DNA of 64,000 nucleotides, from contig JACEFZ010013534.1 in assembly GCA_014155875.1 (NCBI GenBank), positions 1,159,501-1,223,500 on the forward strand, in the 5' to 3' direction. The position numbers and the translations under genes are program-made. This DNA is from Cepaea nemoralis (lineage: Eukaryota; Mollusca; Gastropoda; Stylommatophora; Helicidae). Under the pieces are notes generated by a model. It was not told where the DNA came from, ran no database searches, and saw nothing but the letters and a program-made list of their open reading frames with translations. Below, piece after piece: positions 22,458 to 33,894 of the stretch (positions within the stretch are counted from its first letter, which is position 1; every line of letters begins with the position of its first letter).

Positions 22458-24720
22458 GCACAACCAATGTGGCACTTACTCTTGGAAATGTGACACATTC
22501 TGCTGTTGTTACTCTTGGTACATCTTTCTAACCTTGTCAGGGGATTATATGATTATAAGTATATGCTTGCGTCCCTTTTTGCTCTGATCTTTTCCGAGAT
22601 TAAATTCAAACATTGTTCTCTCATTTTCAGTATTGAGGTTTCTCTCAAGGTTTTGTCGTGGTCTGACAAATGTTCTGGTTGGGTCTACTTGTCATACCTC
22701 GTTATATTATTCAGCCACCACTCCGTGACATTACATTCTGTTCATAATTCTCAATCGATTGTCTGTGCATTCTCATCTCATAGTTATTGTGGCTATGCTG
22801 GTTTAAGGATTCTCCATTGGTTTATGCCTCAAATAAGGCTACAACTTCCTCTTACAGCATTCTTAAATTTTCTCTCTATTCAGACGTGGTTCCCCTCGTC
22901 TCTATTTAATGCACACTACTCGATTCTTTATGAGCACGCTATGTCAATGTTGTGGTCATGGTTCGAATATACTTCATGTATGTTATAGTCCCCCTTACCT
23001 CATCTTATGTCAGACCATGAGTTGTTTTCCTTTTTTGAGCACACCTCGTTTACTGTTATGGAGAGTTGTTATTAATCTCTTTGGTTGGCATCACCCTGTT
23101 GGTATATTCCTTCTGGTTATCATCTTCTGATGTTAATTCTATATCACTATTGCTAAGCGTCATTCGTCGGGCTATCCAGCATACGCGAAGGCAAGTCTGG
23201 TAACATTCGCGCATTGGGATTGCCAGGCGTTGATTCTCAACATTACAACTTATTCTATTCGCCACTATACTTACGCTCATATGTACATATCACATTATAA
23301 CAATACAAAGTATTATAATAATAAAATTAGACATTGGATGTCATACAGTTAATACATATACAATAAAATATACATCATCGATGCCTTTATGCACAGATAG
23401 GATACCGTTCTTGTCCTGTGAAAGCCATGCACACGGAATTACATCACTCGTGTTCAATGTTCACTGTGGTGCTGGAATGTTTGGCATTTCTTCTTTCTCA
23501 TATAATTGTTGACTTCTGTATATTCTGATATTGTCTTTCCTTCTGTATAGTTATTAACACTTCCCACCCAGTTTGGACAATTTGTAAGTCTGTTCTGTAA
23601 AACTGCTGGAATTCACACGTATACTGTAAAATTGCTGGAATTCACACGTATAAAATTAAGTTCAGAATTAAGTTCAGTGGCCTTAATTTTGAGTGTGGCC
23701 ATGGTGCGTCTGTCTGTGACTGTCTTTGCCATAGTTTGCAGGTTGGCATCCGGTTCATTAAACTGATCATCGGAAATGAATGTCTGTACTTGTGAAGCTG
23801 TCGTCGTTGTTCGTCGATTTCAAAAGGTGAATTCTGTAGATACTCGTTGGAAAACAAAGTCAGTATGGGTATATCTTACTATTTGATACCTGAAATCACA
23901 TGTTGAGTCTTCCTGTTATGCTGGTGACACGTTTCACGATGAAGGACCTTTCATGTTGGTCTATACAATGACGTGTGCTAGTATCATAGCGCTGGAGTCG
24001 TACAGCAGACAAGGCAACTCTGGAGTTACTGGATCTAAGGATATAAAGTGGGTTACGGTTAAAATTTTCCGAAGGGTGGGGATTTTCAAATTTTTATGTT
24101 GAGATCATTTTGAGTGCTATCTCCAAACCTGCACTCGTACATGTGTGTATACATTCAATAGTTCAAACAATAATAATACACCATGTATAGTTTTGAAATG
24201 TAATCGTGCATGTTTGTATGCTTGTCTGCAATTTGTGTATATTTTCCAAAATCTGTAGGGTAATTTGTTGCTGATTTTTGTCAGTAATTCCACCGACTGG
24301 AGATTTACATTGTTCAGCATAAGTATGTGTCTGAGTTGATTTGACATAGTGTTTATCAGTGGCAACAACAAACTTTGGTTCAACAGTAATGATATAAGTA
24401 CCAAAGTTAGCTGGGTTGTCATGAGTAATATTATCTGTGTTGCGTCATGATAATGTGGAAATAAAACTGTCTGTAAAGACATTTGTTTTGTATTTACAAT
24501 GAGTAGTGCAAGTATAACCATCCACTGTGTGCACTTGGTTATGTGTGTAGTTAACAGGGAGTACAGGAGGTATAGTATATACCATGATGATTTGTGATCT
24601 TTCCTCGCTGTTATGAACTGTTTGTTTTCTGTACCTTTTCCTTTGTGATGATACACACCAGTTTCTGTTTCTTCTTGTTGTAAGATGGTATGGTGTGGTA
24701 CTTTGGTCTGTTCATCATGT
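22458..24720 (-). other. Internal region of the LTR element without recognisable Pol
   Basis: Short broken frames only. The longest, on the minus strand (24656-24117, 179 codons), follows the Gag-protease gene and shows no polymerase, RNase H or integrase motif that I recognise. It may be decayed pol or non-coding filler. No other feature seen. Confidence 0.55.
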
Positions 24721-24722
24721 TG

Positions 24723-26207
24723 TTATATGATGAGTGGTGTAGTTAAGGCAGTACTTGTTGTGGTGTTAACTTTTTTCTCTGTGTGATTTTTGGACTCTGT
24801 GTAGTCTGTCACATTTAATACATTTCCAATTAATAAATCACAACATGGATTGTCTAATAAAGCACAAGTTACTCTGCCTGATAGGAAAGGTGATTTTATA
24901 TTGGCCCATGCCATAGGATATTTCTCTACTGTCCCTGAATCAGTTTTGCAATAAATGTACTCATCTAGGTAGTCTTTAGGATCAGCTAGGGTCTTCCGAA
25001 GACCGATAAGACAGGACCCTGTGTCGCGTACACATGTGCATACTGTGTCATTGATGTAACCTTCATGGAATGTTAGTCTTCCTAACGACAGTCTTGAGGT
25101 TTTGTTCATTTCCTCACTTTCTTGTTGAGTATTGACCTCTTTACATAAGGAATGAGGCTGAGTGATGTTAACAACATTATTGAAATATGGTACAAAGTCT
25201 GATGGATAAAACTCAGTTTGTTCTGAATTTGCAGTGTTTGGTCTTGTTTTCGTCTTTGTACTGTTCACTTTTTCTAAGTTATTTGCTGAACTGTCTGTTG
25301 TAATCTTTATGGCTGCATTTGCTTTTGCTATCTGTATTCTTTTTACACCTTCGCATTCAAAACGTCTGTGGCCATAAGCAAGGCAAAAATGACATTTTGT
25401 TCTATATTTCCTTTGATTTACCTTCCCCAGTTTGTGTGCTATTATAGTATTTAGGTATTCTTGATAAGTGGGATTCTTATCGCATATTCCATTTTCTGTA
25501 TGTGGAGTGTTACAATGTGTGCACAGTACTGGTTTTGTTTTCTGTGGTTTGTTTTGACAATCTGTGGCTGCAGATGCCGTTGATTTCACAGTACTTTTCT
25601 GTTGAGTGTTCTTAACCAGGTTTATACTTTGGTTGTAGTATTCGCGGCATTTTTCTAGTAAGTTTTGGATAGGTTCTGTTTTGTGTTCTTCTAAATATTT
25701 TCCGCATTCGGGTGGAAGTGTTGCTTTTAGTTTTTCTATTAGCAAGAAATTTATTACTCCTTGATTGTTGTCTGAATGTCTAATTACCAATGTTAGTTTT
25801 GTGAAAGCTGCTTCTAATTCCCTTACATACTGGGTGAATGACTTGTCTGTGGCTGGTTTCACATTTTGTATTTCTACTTTTAGAGTCTCGAAATAGGTTA
25901 GATAGTGTTTTAATATCCTTGTTTTCCAATATTCATAGTCTTCGCTTAACATATCTGGTATGATCTCTTCAAGTCTTTTGCGTTTTATTGGTAAGTGTGC
26001 TCTGTACCATTTACCCCAATGCACTGGTGGGATGTTGTATTCTTGCATTTTCTTTTCAAAATTCTGTGTCCACTCATGCATAAAGTTATGGTTTATATTA
26101 CACTTTGCTTTATCATGTGCCCGTGTACTTTCGAAACATTTTTGCACCTTTCTGTAATGAGTTATGCCCCAAAAGAATGATATGCATTCCTCCTCTGACA
26201 CTGACAT
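24723..26207 (-). CDS. LTR retrotransposon Gag-protease (494 aa)
   Basis: One uninterrupted frame starting MSVSEEECISFFWG. Residues about 60-215 form a helical capsid-like region (LPIKRKRLEEIIPDM, YWKTRILKHYLTYFETLK, LEAAFTKLTLVI, LLIEKLKATLPPECGKYLEE). I judge it to be of the SCAN-related retroelement capsid type, by pattern only. A zinc knuckle of the CX2CX4HX4C form is seen in CHFCLAYGHRRFEC, preceded by another Cys/His-rich stretch (CTHCNTPHTENGIC). Near the C-terminus an aspartic-protease active site DTGS lies in CVRDTGSCLIGL, with the matching flap-distal motif DLLIGN. Gag would form the particle and the protease would cut it. The frame ends after TTPLII and no polymerase follows. The intact frame in a copy with near-identical LTRs fits recent mobility. 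Confidence 0.85.
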   Translation of the reverse strand: MSVSEEECISFFWGITHYRKVQKCFESTRAHDKAKCNINHNFMHEWTQNFEKKMQEYNIPPVHWGKWYRAHLPIKRKRLEEIIPDMLSEDYEYWKTRILKHYLTYFETLKVEIQNVKPATDKSFTQYVRELEAAFTKLTLVIRHSDNNQGVINFLLIEKLKATLPPECGKYLEEHKTEPIQNLLEKCREYYNQSINLVKNTQQKSTVKSTASAATDCQNKPQKTKPVLCTHCNTPHTENGICDKNPTYQEYLNTIIAHKLGKVNQRKYRTKCHFCLAYGHRRFECEGVKRIQIAKANAAIKITTDSSANNLEKVNSTKTKTRPNTANSEQTEFYPSDFVPYFNNVVNITQPHSLCKEVNTQQESEEMNKTSRLSLGRLTFHEGYINDTVCTCVRDTGSCLIGLRKTLADPKDYLDEYIYCKTDSGTVEKYPMAWANIKSPFLSGRVTCALLDNPCCDLLIGNVLNVTDYTESKNHTEKKVNTTTSTALTTPLII

Positions 26208-26563
26208 TTTCTGTTAATTAATATCTAAATCCACTAATGATGATCTTTATACAAAAAATCAAAGAATGCAGATTTGGGTAATTAGCAATCAAAATTAATC
26301 AACTTATCTTTCTCTGCTGACTACTCGAACGCTTGATGTACAGGAACGTGATTCTCGTGTTGGTTACGGTTGACCTGGTCTAGTTACGTCGGTCGCTTTG
26401 TAGAATTGAAACCTGCTGTGGAAAGAAATGATGTTATTTTCGTTCTGACTCTATTAACACATCTTTACTTTACAATTTCTAATATATTATGGAATAGGTC
26501 TTCTTCTTCTTTACAAAAGTAGCGTTCTTTTGTGCGTTCTACATGAGCATGTGGTTCATGTGT

Positions 26564-26576
26564 ACTTCTGACACCA
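26564..26576 (-). other. Primer-binding site complementary to tRNA-Leu
   Basis: On the minus strand TGGTGTCAGAAGT lies 7 bases inside the 5' LTR. It is complementary to the 3' end of animal tRNA-Leu (…ACTTCTGACACCA), as I recall that tRNA family. This fixes element polarity. Confidence 0.7.
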
Positions 26577-26583
26577 TTATACC

Positions 26584-27190
26584 TGTCAGAGTCCTATTAG
26601 TAGCTCTGTCTAGCTCGCTGGACTTTGGACAGGCAAATTACAACATCTACAACACATCTACTAAGAACACATGAATGCAATCGGAAACTGGCAGGAGCTA
26701 TCTCCTGAACAATCATTTATTACAATATATATTACAGGCTGACAACATAGTCGCACTTCACGCTCAAACAATCGTTCACCACTAACAGCCACGCGCTAGC
26801 TCACAATGGCGATCTTTACACTGTCGCCCGCATGATCATTCACAATCACAACTTCACATCATCCCGCACATATCACAATTAGCACATTCCTCGAATATCA
26901 CTACACAACGTTCATCTCCATCTATCCGCCACAACCACTATCGTTCTATCGTAATAGCGTTCTCTAGATCTCCACACGTCCGTCTCTATTCGCTGCCTCA
27001 CACACACTGCCTCTCTCCTGGTTGACCTTCCCACATCACGTGGCTCTATTCACGGGATTCTTGCCTGACCGTCCGCTAGCCAAGCCGTGGCGTCTCTTAC
27101 TGCCCTTTACCTCAGTCATGCTTACACTGACTCTCGCTTACATACCGGCACTTACATTCTTCCTTACATGTGTCATATAAGACCATGACA
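26584..27190 (-). repeat. LTR (5' LTR in element sense)
   Basis: 607 bp, with TG...CA ends. Followed by TGTAT, the second copy of the target duplication. In element sense it carries the promoter for the Gag-protease transcript. Confidence 0.93.
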
Positions 27191-28650
27191 TGTATACTAT
27201 TACAAATTCCCAAAAAAGAACAGTGCATGCATTGGGTTTGAGTAAACGGGCATTTCGTCGATGGGTGCAAGAATCTGGAATTAAACCACAACGCAATAAC
27301 CAAACGGTGGGTAGAAAGATTATTGTAGACAGCTTTGACAAAGATGTCATAAGGCGAGCTATTATAAAAATGCTTTTAACAGTCGCTTGATATACGACAA
27401 GGTCGACTTCATTGCACCGGGCTCTATCCCATATGGCTCGGTCTTTTTCCGCAACGCGGAAAGCATCGCACAAAAGCACGAACCCCGCAGCTCTAGCGAC
27501 GACCCACAGAAGTCTCCGAAAAATTTAACTCGTGACCGAAGGATGCGGCCCGGAATCGAACCCACGACCTTTGGAGCCCGAGTCAAAAGGCTTGACCACT
27601 TTGCCACGGAGACTCCTAAAATTATAAACATTTTGGATTTTATATCCAGGATTATCCAGCATTATAAAAATGCTGGATGCCAAAGAAACAGTGACTGTAC
27701 GAAAACTTAGGGTTTGGTTCAGAAAGAACAATAACATAGAGCTATCCAAAACAACTTTGTGGAAATTTATGAGGACATTATCTTCACTATTTGAAAGTAC
27801 AAGGGCGGTAGAAATAATCTTTGCGAGCAACCGCATTTAGGAGCCATGAGAAGCAGATACCTACGTAAAATAAGGGAAATGCGCAAAGAAAATTATGGCA
27901 TAGTGTGTTTGGATGAAATGTGGATCAATGCGCACCACACAAGTGATAAGGAATGGCAATCAGTGGATGGACAGATAAAGCGATATGTACCCTGTAGTAT
28001 AGGACAACTTTTGGTCATGGCCCATGCTGGTAATACGCATAATGGCTTACAACAGAATGCTGGGCTCGCGTTCGTATCAAAGCATACAGACAATAGGGAT
28101 TATCATAATAAGATGAATGGTAATGTATTTAGAGATTGGCTCGAGAATACTGTGCTTCCATCCCTAGATAGACAGTCGTGTCCAATTATGGAACATGCAT
28201 AATATCAATGTTGTTGCCCAAGAAGACAAAATACTTACAGCATCGAGCACAAAGGGAGCAATAAAAATATGACTCCGAATGGAAAACATACCATTTCCAG
28301 AAACGTATTTCTAGCTAGAATTGTTGTCCTTTGTAAAACAGACGCCAAAAAGCAAGAAATATCAAATAGACAAGTTGATAGAAGAGCATCGTCATGGGTG
28401 CTTGAGACTTCCGCCGTACCATTCTCATTTTAACCCCATAGAACTTGTGTGGGCTAAAATTAAAGGACAGGTGGCAGCTGACAATACTATATTCAAATTG
28501 TCTGACGTCAGGATACTAATCTAGTCCGCGCTATTAAATATTGATAAAAGTTACTGGAAAAATGTGAGGACCATGTGTTGAAAGAGGAAGAGTATTATTG
28601 GAGAAAGGATCGATTGAATTTTATGCAACCGAGAGCAGTCATCAACCTAC
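27191..28650 (+). pseudogene. Tc1/mariner-like (DDE) transposase, broken by LTR and SINE insertions
   Basis: An N-terminal helix-turn-helix-like part (SQKRTVHALGLSKRAFRRWV) is followed after a SINE by TVRKLRVWFRKNN and LSKTTLWKFMR. The catalytic core has GIVCLDEMWINAHHT (first Asp), then NGNVFRDWLENTVLPSLD and PIMEHA-stop-YH, where the family normally has a second Asp in a MDN-type motif. Finally RLPPYHSHFNPIELVWAKIK carries the conserved Glu. Stops and frame changes occur near 27840, 28200 and 28320, so it cannot make an active enzyme. The LTR element inserted immediately upstream within the same frame. Terminal inverted repeats were not located. Confidence 0.8.
27381..27615 (-). mobile_element. 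tRNA-derived SINE, family A, copy 2
   Basis: The minus-strand head GGAGTCTCCGTGGCAAAGTG and B-box GGTTCGATTCC match the copy at 3372-3608. It interrupts the Tc1/mariner-like transposase frame. Confidence 0.88.
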
Positions 28651-28668
28651 TGGAATCGTCCGACACAG

Positions 28669-28699
28669 ATTAAGGTCTGAGCAGATCGCAGACCTTAAT
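28669..28699. other. Perfect 11-bp inverted repeat with 9-nt loop
   Basis: ATTAAGGTCTG pairs with CAGACCTTAAT around the loop AGCAGATCG. It lies just after the end of the transposase reading frame. It may be part of the transposon end or a chance hairpin. Confidence 0.6.
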
Positions 28700-28884
28700 C
28701 CACGTGCACACCAACTGGGATATTTTGCTACAAATATTCAGAAGAATAGCAGGCCCTAAACATTACAGCATCAGCATAATGTCAATGGCAACAGTTTGTA
28801 TTCCACAGTAATGAATTTTCAATTCCGCAAGCCCTCAGTGGTGACAAACAACTGTATTGAAAAAAAAAAAACCAAAAACAAAAC

Positions 28885-28954
<70 letters not shown>

Positions 28955-29185
28955 AAATGCATTGCATACTAACAAAAGAGTAATATTGAGGAGGAAACTG
29001 ACATATTGTGGCATAACAAGAAACGTGAGAGCAAACACGTTGTCAAATTAGGGGACAACACACGTGCATACGAATCAATCTATAAACTTCAATGAAAAGA
29101 GGACCAACATCTTGGTCGTTAAGAAGAAAGCCCACTACAGATACACTGACAACTATTTTCATAGTGCAAAACAGGTAATCATGTT
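28700..29185 (+). repeat. (CA)n microsatellite and flanks
   Basis: The (CA)n run occupies about 28887-28953. The flanks are unremarkable, and open frames crossing the run are artefacts of the repeat. Confidence 0.85.
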
Positions 29186-29189
29186 CCGT

Positions 29190-29405
29190 CTCTGAATGGT
29201 AAACAGCAGAGTAGACAATCTTTCACGAAGACTCAAAGCGGGTCTGTCATCCATGTGTACGTGTGAACAAACTACACAGACAGCTGAACAGATCCTTAAA
29301 AATGGAAACATGATGACTAAATTGCGGTATCATTTCTGGTCACTCCATACGCACATTAACGCACAGCTATTTGGAAGCTTTCACGAACTCAATATAAAAA
29401 GCTAA
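29190..29405 (+). mobile_element. I/Nimb-like LINE, 3' fragment
   Basis: Encodes LSRRLKAGLSSMCTCEQTTQ and TAEQILKNG, a diverged copy of the C-terminal Cys/His segment of the LINE at 33.4-36.5 kb (AMCTCGLASQTAEHILQDCP). The last Cys and His are lost. Confidence 0.7.
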
Positions 29406-29576
29406 CACGAATACTTGTGTACACATTATTAACCAGCAGCTGAAGAAACAAGAAGGAAATGAAAAATAAGGTAAGAAATATATTCCTTCTACTTTCCTGT
29501 CAATTTACAAATTATTTACCCCATGCCTCTGTAAATTCTCTGTCTTTACTAATATTACACATTGCACCCCTCTCGG

Positions 29577-29807
29577 GATTCTCCGTGGTGAAGTGGTCAA
29601 GCCGTCCGACTCCGGCTCCGAAGGTTGTATGTTCGATTCCGGGCCGCGTCCATTTCACGAGTGCATTTTTTCGGAGACTCCCGAGGGTCGTCGCTGGAGT
29701 ACGGAGTTCGCGCTTTATGCGACGCTTTCCGCGCTGCGAAAAGAAACTGAGCTATATGGGATAAAAACCCGGTGCAATGCAGCCGACCCTGTCGATTTTA
29801 AGCTACT
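29577..29807 (+). mobile_element. tRNA-derived SINE, family A, copy 3
   Basis: The head GGTGAAGTGGTCAAGCCG and B-box GTTCGATTCC are followed by the family A body. It ends TGTCGATTTTAAGCTAC. Confidence 0.88.
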
Positions 29808-30095
29808 TTCATTGCATCCACTCACATACGAATCCGGATACGCCTTGTGTGTAATCTGAATCTGCGGGGCTGTCATTACTGTAAACATAAATTTGTTAGC
29901 GAGAAATCTCTAGTTTTTCAGCAAAACATCAAAGAAATGTCGCCGCTTTCGATGATTTAAGTTCTTTTTGGACCTATCAAAGACATATTCCTTGGGTGGG
30001 GGTAAATATAAGACGGCTGGAAAAATTTCATAACAATGCAACAGACAGTTTTCACAATAATTGATCGTGAATGAAGGCATTTTTTCGGGACATAC
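29808..30095. other. Intronic sequence, nothing recognised
   Basis: No coding or repeat signal seen. Confidence 0.5.
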
Positions 30096-31972
30096 TATAA
30101 TCAGTTTACGATCTTCATTTGTTTCTTGAAGGGAAGGACTTGTTCATTGGTTTTTCTGTCTTTCCATGGTATTCTTTGCATTTTCCTCAGAAACCATCAC
30201 ATTCCCACAACCATCAGATGTTTGTCAGCTTGGCTGCTCATTGTCCACGCTTCACATCCATACAAAAGTACAGGTTCAATGTAGCACTTCAACACTCTTT
30301 TTCTCTTTTCAATTGACATCTTTTTATTGGTCAGGAATTTTTTCATCTTGCAAAAGGCTACCTTCGCAATGGCAATTCTTGTTCTAATCTCTTCAAGGCA
30401 TCTCTCATCAGATGCTATTATTGTTCCGAGATAACTGTATCGATTCACTTGCTTAAGAATATGCCCATTTACTCGTATATCACATTGTGGTATTTCCTTC
30501 TTCCCAATAACGACCACAATCTGTGTCGTCTTACTATTCAGTTCTAACCCTAGTTGCTCACTGTGTGTGACAACCGCATCTACTAAATGTTGCAGGTCCT
30601 GATCATTGTCTGCAATCAAGACTGTATCATCTGCATATCTGATGTTATTGATGTACCGTCCCACAATGTTGATTCCTTCCATATCTTATATATTTCTGAA
30701 AATATTTTCACTGTATAGAAAAAGAATTATCTGGAGACATTACACATCCCTGTCTCAAACCTCTCTTAATAGGCTGATATTGACCTTCATCATTATTAAT
30801 TCTGATGGCAGCTTGTTGTTTTCAATATATATATTTTTATAAGTCTAAGGTCTTTTCCTTTAATTTGCTTATCTTCAAGCATCCTTATCATGTCGACATG
30901 TCTCACTTTATTGACAGCCTTTGTGTAGCCAATAAAGCAAAGATATAGATCTTTGTTTACTTTTATATAACTTACAATTACTGTTCTCATTATATACACA
31001 TCATTTACTGTACCCTTGCCTTCAACAAACCCACATTGTTTTCCTCCTTTTCGGGTTGTATTTTCTTCCTAACTCTTTGCATGATAATTCTCAGAAAAAT
31101 CTTCGTGATGTGGCTCATTATACTAATTGTTCAATGTTGATCACACTCCAAGGCTCCTAATGTTTTCGGGATTGCAATAAATATAGAATTACATAATTCA
31201 GGAGGTATATCTCCAGTATCATATTTTGTGTTCAGCAGTCCGATGACTTGGTCTATTCCATATTTCCTGAGGCATTGATCATTTCTATTGTGATGTTATT
31301 TGTACCCGGGGTCTTGCCAGTTTTCATATGGTTAGGAGCATTCTGAACTTCCATCTTCAAAATTGATGGTCCCTCTTTATTATTCCGATGATCATATTTT
31401 TCTTCTCTTGTATCATCATAAATGTCTTTCACATAATTTGACCACCCATGTAAAATCTGATCTTTTTCTATTATGATTTTGCCACCTTTGGATTTTAGGC
31501 AATCCGTTTCATGTTTTGTTAGTGATGCTATTAGTTCTTATGTGCATTAATTTAGTATTCCGGGTTTGTATTGGTTTTCAATTCCCTTGCAAGTTCCTCA
31601 GGCCATGTTTCTTTAGCCCCTTTGCATAGCTTCCTAATTTTCATGTGCATCTCTTCATATGTTTCCTTGTTATTTTTATTTCTTCTTATTTCCATGAGTT
31701 TTAATATGTCTTACGTCATCCATTTCTTGCGTCCTATTATCTTTATTTTTGGGATGGTTGTTTCGTCAGCTCTGTTGACTGATTTCTTTAATATTTCCCA
31801 TTGGTCACTGTTGTCTTGAAATAATATGTCCATATCAGACAATACATCGAATCTGTTCTTTACCTCTACGTTGAATTCATCTGTTATCTCCTCACTCTTC
31901 AGTGCCTGTAGATCAAATTTTGTGTTTCTTCTTGAATATTTGACTTTCTTTAATTGTATATGTAAATTGCTT
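30096..31972 (-). mobile_element. RTE-like LINE, decayed copy truncated at both ends
   Basis: The minus strand carries the same order as the 9.1-11.9 kb copy but with many frame breaks. The linker with RADETTIPKIKIIGRKKWMT (about 31720-31800) is followed by the polymerase, with YADDTVLIADNDQDLQ still intact near 30630, and then LYGCEAWTMSSQADKH. The last 250 bp and the microsatellite tail are missing. Its 5' break at about 31972 abuts a short Sat-B-like patch. Confidence 0.83.
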
Positions 31973-32085
31973 AAGATTATCAATACCATCTCCGTCATTA
32001 CCATCACCGTCAACACCAACACCAACACCGTCATCACCATCACCATCAACATCATCACCAAATTTACCTCATCACCATCACCAAG
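31973..32085. repeat. Short Sat-B-like patch
   Basis: ATCACCGTCAACACC- and ACCGTCATTACCATC-type units, related to Sat-B by composition and by the ACCGTCATTA core. It lies against the broken 5' end of an RTE-like LINE. Confidence 0.65.
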
Positions 32086-32292
32086 AACACAATTTTCGCT
32101 ACGTTACGATCTAGGATCGTTAAATTATTATAAATGTCGCCAGTCTCATTTCAAATATGACCGTAGAGTGTGTGTAGTATTAGACCTTCCATAGTATAGC
32201 CACGACATAATGAGGCAGGATAATTCGGTTCCCTTCGTCGCCGAATTTCCTTTCCAGACAATTTCGAGACCAATCTGAAATGTGCCCGGTGC

Positions 32293-32696
32293 CTGTATTA
32301 TTCCATGAATAGAGTATCTTGGATTGACAGAGTAACTAACAACGGACAGATTGGTAGAGGATAACGCAACTAGAACAAAAAACAAAACTAAACACCACAC
32401 AGTAACCCACATGCTGCGACAAACACCCAGGAATGATTCGCTCAGATGCACGAAACTCCGTAGCACCCGCGAAAATCCTGAGAGGAAACTCTATATACTG
32501 TATTATTCCATGAATAGAGTATCTTGGATTGACAGAGTAACTAACAACGGACAGATTGGTAGAGGATAACGCAACTAGAACAAAAAACAAAACTAAACAC
32601 CACACAGTAACCCACATGCTGCGACAAACACCCAGGAATGATTCGCTCAGATGCACGAAACTCCGTAGCACCCGCGAAAATCCTGAGAGGAAACTC
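32293..32696. repeat. 205-bp tandem duplication
   Basis: Two copies, 32293-32497 and 32498-32696, appear identical over the shared part. The reading VSWIDRVTNN in each suggests the duplicated sequence comes from the end of an old LINE polyprotein, but that is weak. Confidence 0.88.
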
Positions 32697-33357
32697 CTGG
32701 TCTACATCCTTGCACAGAAATTACACGCAAGAGATGAAATTATCCATCTCCTACGTTAAAATAGGAGCGGTAGCAACACAACACAGCCGTCCGCCGGCAT
32801 CTTGAACTGGAAGACGAAGCAACTAGAACATTATATACAACTATAAGAAAGAGACAACATCATAACTTAGTCAAGTAATGAGAATAATTATTGGGAAACA
32901 TCGTGGCGACTGGAAAGATAAGTTATAAAAGAGGTAGTCTGGGAGAAATAATGCTTGATGGATTGCGACGAAGACATGGAGGAATATCACCACCAGAGTT
33001 GATCTACTATACCAATGTTTGCGTACTGTGGAGAAACATAAAAACCTATGTTAGCTAGCAGGGCACATGATGGCGATAATGACATATTTTATGAGGCTGG
33101 TGCCACAGTCCTGTTTATACAGGTTGGGGACATGGCATGAGACGTTTTAAGCGCGGTCGACAGAAGGAGACCGTGCTATGTGACTTATAATGACATTGGT
33201 TAAAAACACGTGAAAAGTAGGCTGGACGTTTTGGGCTAGAAAAAAAGTCACTTTAGAGTCAGTCAGACTTGGACTTCGTTTGGTGTTGGACTTAGTCCTC
33301 GTCAACAGAGCTACGGCTAGAAACTACGCCGCTCTTGTAGAAGTGTGATGTTCGATA
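32697..33357 (+). other. Probable decayed LINE sequence
   Basis: Fragments such as RIIIGKHRGDWKDKL and GEIMLDGLRRRHGGISPPEL occur with stops between them. They look like the tail of a non-LTR retrotransposon protein, but no catalytic motif is present. Nothing else recognised. Confidence 0.35.
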
Positions 33358-33894
33358 TTGTTTGTACATTGTTTGTACATTTGTGAATTCGTTATGGAAC
33401 AAAAGATGATGTTCTTGACAGCGTCTAATGGAGTGGAACATTACACGAATTGTTGCGAACAACTTGGTGGCAGGGACCATCGGCCAGTCTTTCTAACTGT
33501 AGAAAATGAGCTTGTAAGTGAAAGCAGCACCCTCTCGAGGTGGAACTACACGAAAGCAGACTGGGCAATGTACAAGAATCGCACCAGCATACTGGTTAGA
33601 AACCTTAACACTGAGAAAGACATAAATAAAGTAGTTGAAGAGTTTGGGAAATGCATACTACAGGCAGCGCGAGAAACAGTACCAAGAGGAGCCCGTAAAC
33701 AATATAAACCCTACTGGAGTAGTGAAATGGAACAGTTGCATAATGATGTGGAAGTATGTAGAAAGCAAGCAGAGGCCACACCCAGCCAAGAGCACCACAA
33801 TAAATTCCAGCATGCAAAAGCCAAATTTCAAAGGACCAAGCTGCAGGCTACACGGAAAAGCTGGCAGGAAAAAACAGAGTCTCTGTTACTTTGA
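33358..33894 (+). pseudogene. I/Nimb-like LINE: endonuclease end and linker
   Basis: Contains GGRDHRPVFLTV, the last catalytic His region of an AP endonuclease. It is followed by a basic linker with KADWAMYKNRTS and YKPYWSSEMEQLHNDVEVCR that precedes the polymerase in this group. A frameshift at about 33870 moves the continuation (YFERDTRKLWKLIKQLND) to another frame. Confidence 0.75.

Larger units (their letters stand above)
21841..27190 (-). mobile_element. Young non-autonomous LTR retrotransposon with Gag-protease only
   Basis: A 5,350-bp element with two 607-bp LTRs in direct orientation, each starting TGTCAGAGTCC and ending GACCATGACA on the + strand. It is flanked by the 5-bp target duplication TGTAT (21836-21840 and 27191-27195). 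A primer-binding site and a polypurine tract in the right places show that the element reads on the minus strand. The only recognisable gene is Gag-protease; no reverse transcriptase, RNase H or integrase was found in 22458-24720. The LTRs differ at only about three substitutions and two one-base indels, so insertion was recent and must have relied on enzymes from another element. Confidence 0.9.

Noticed and set aside
22506..24656. Envelope-like or polymerase gene in the LTR element
   Set aside because: The remaining frames are short, on mixed strands and lack polymerase, integrase, signal-peptide or fusion-type features.
28782..29051. Cys-Val and Thr-His repeat frames
   Set aside because: Translations of the (CA)n microsatellite.
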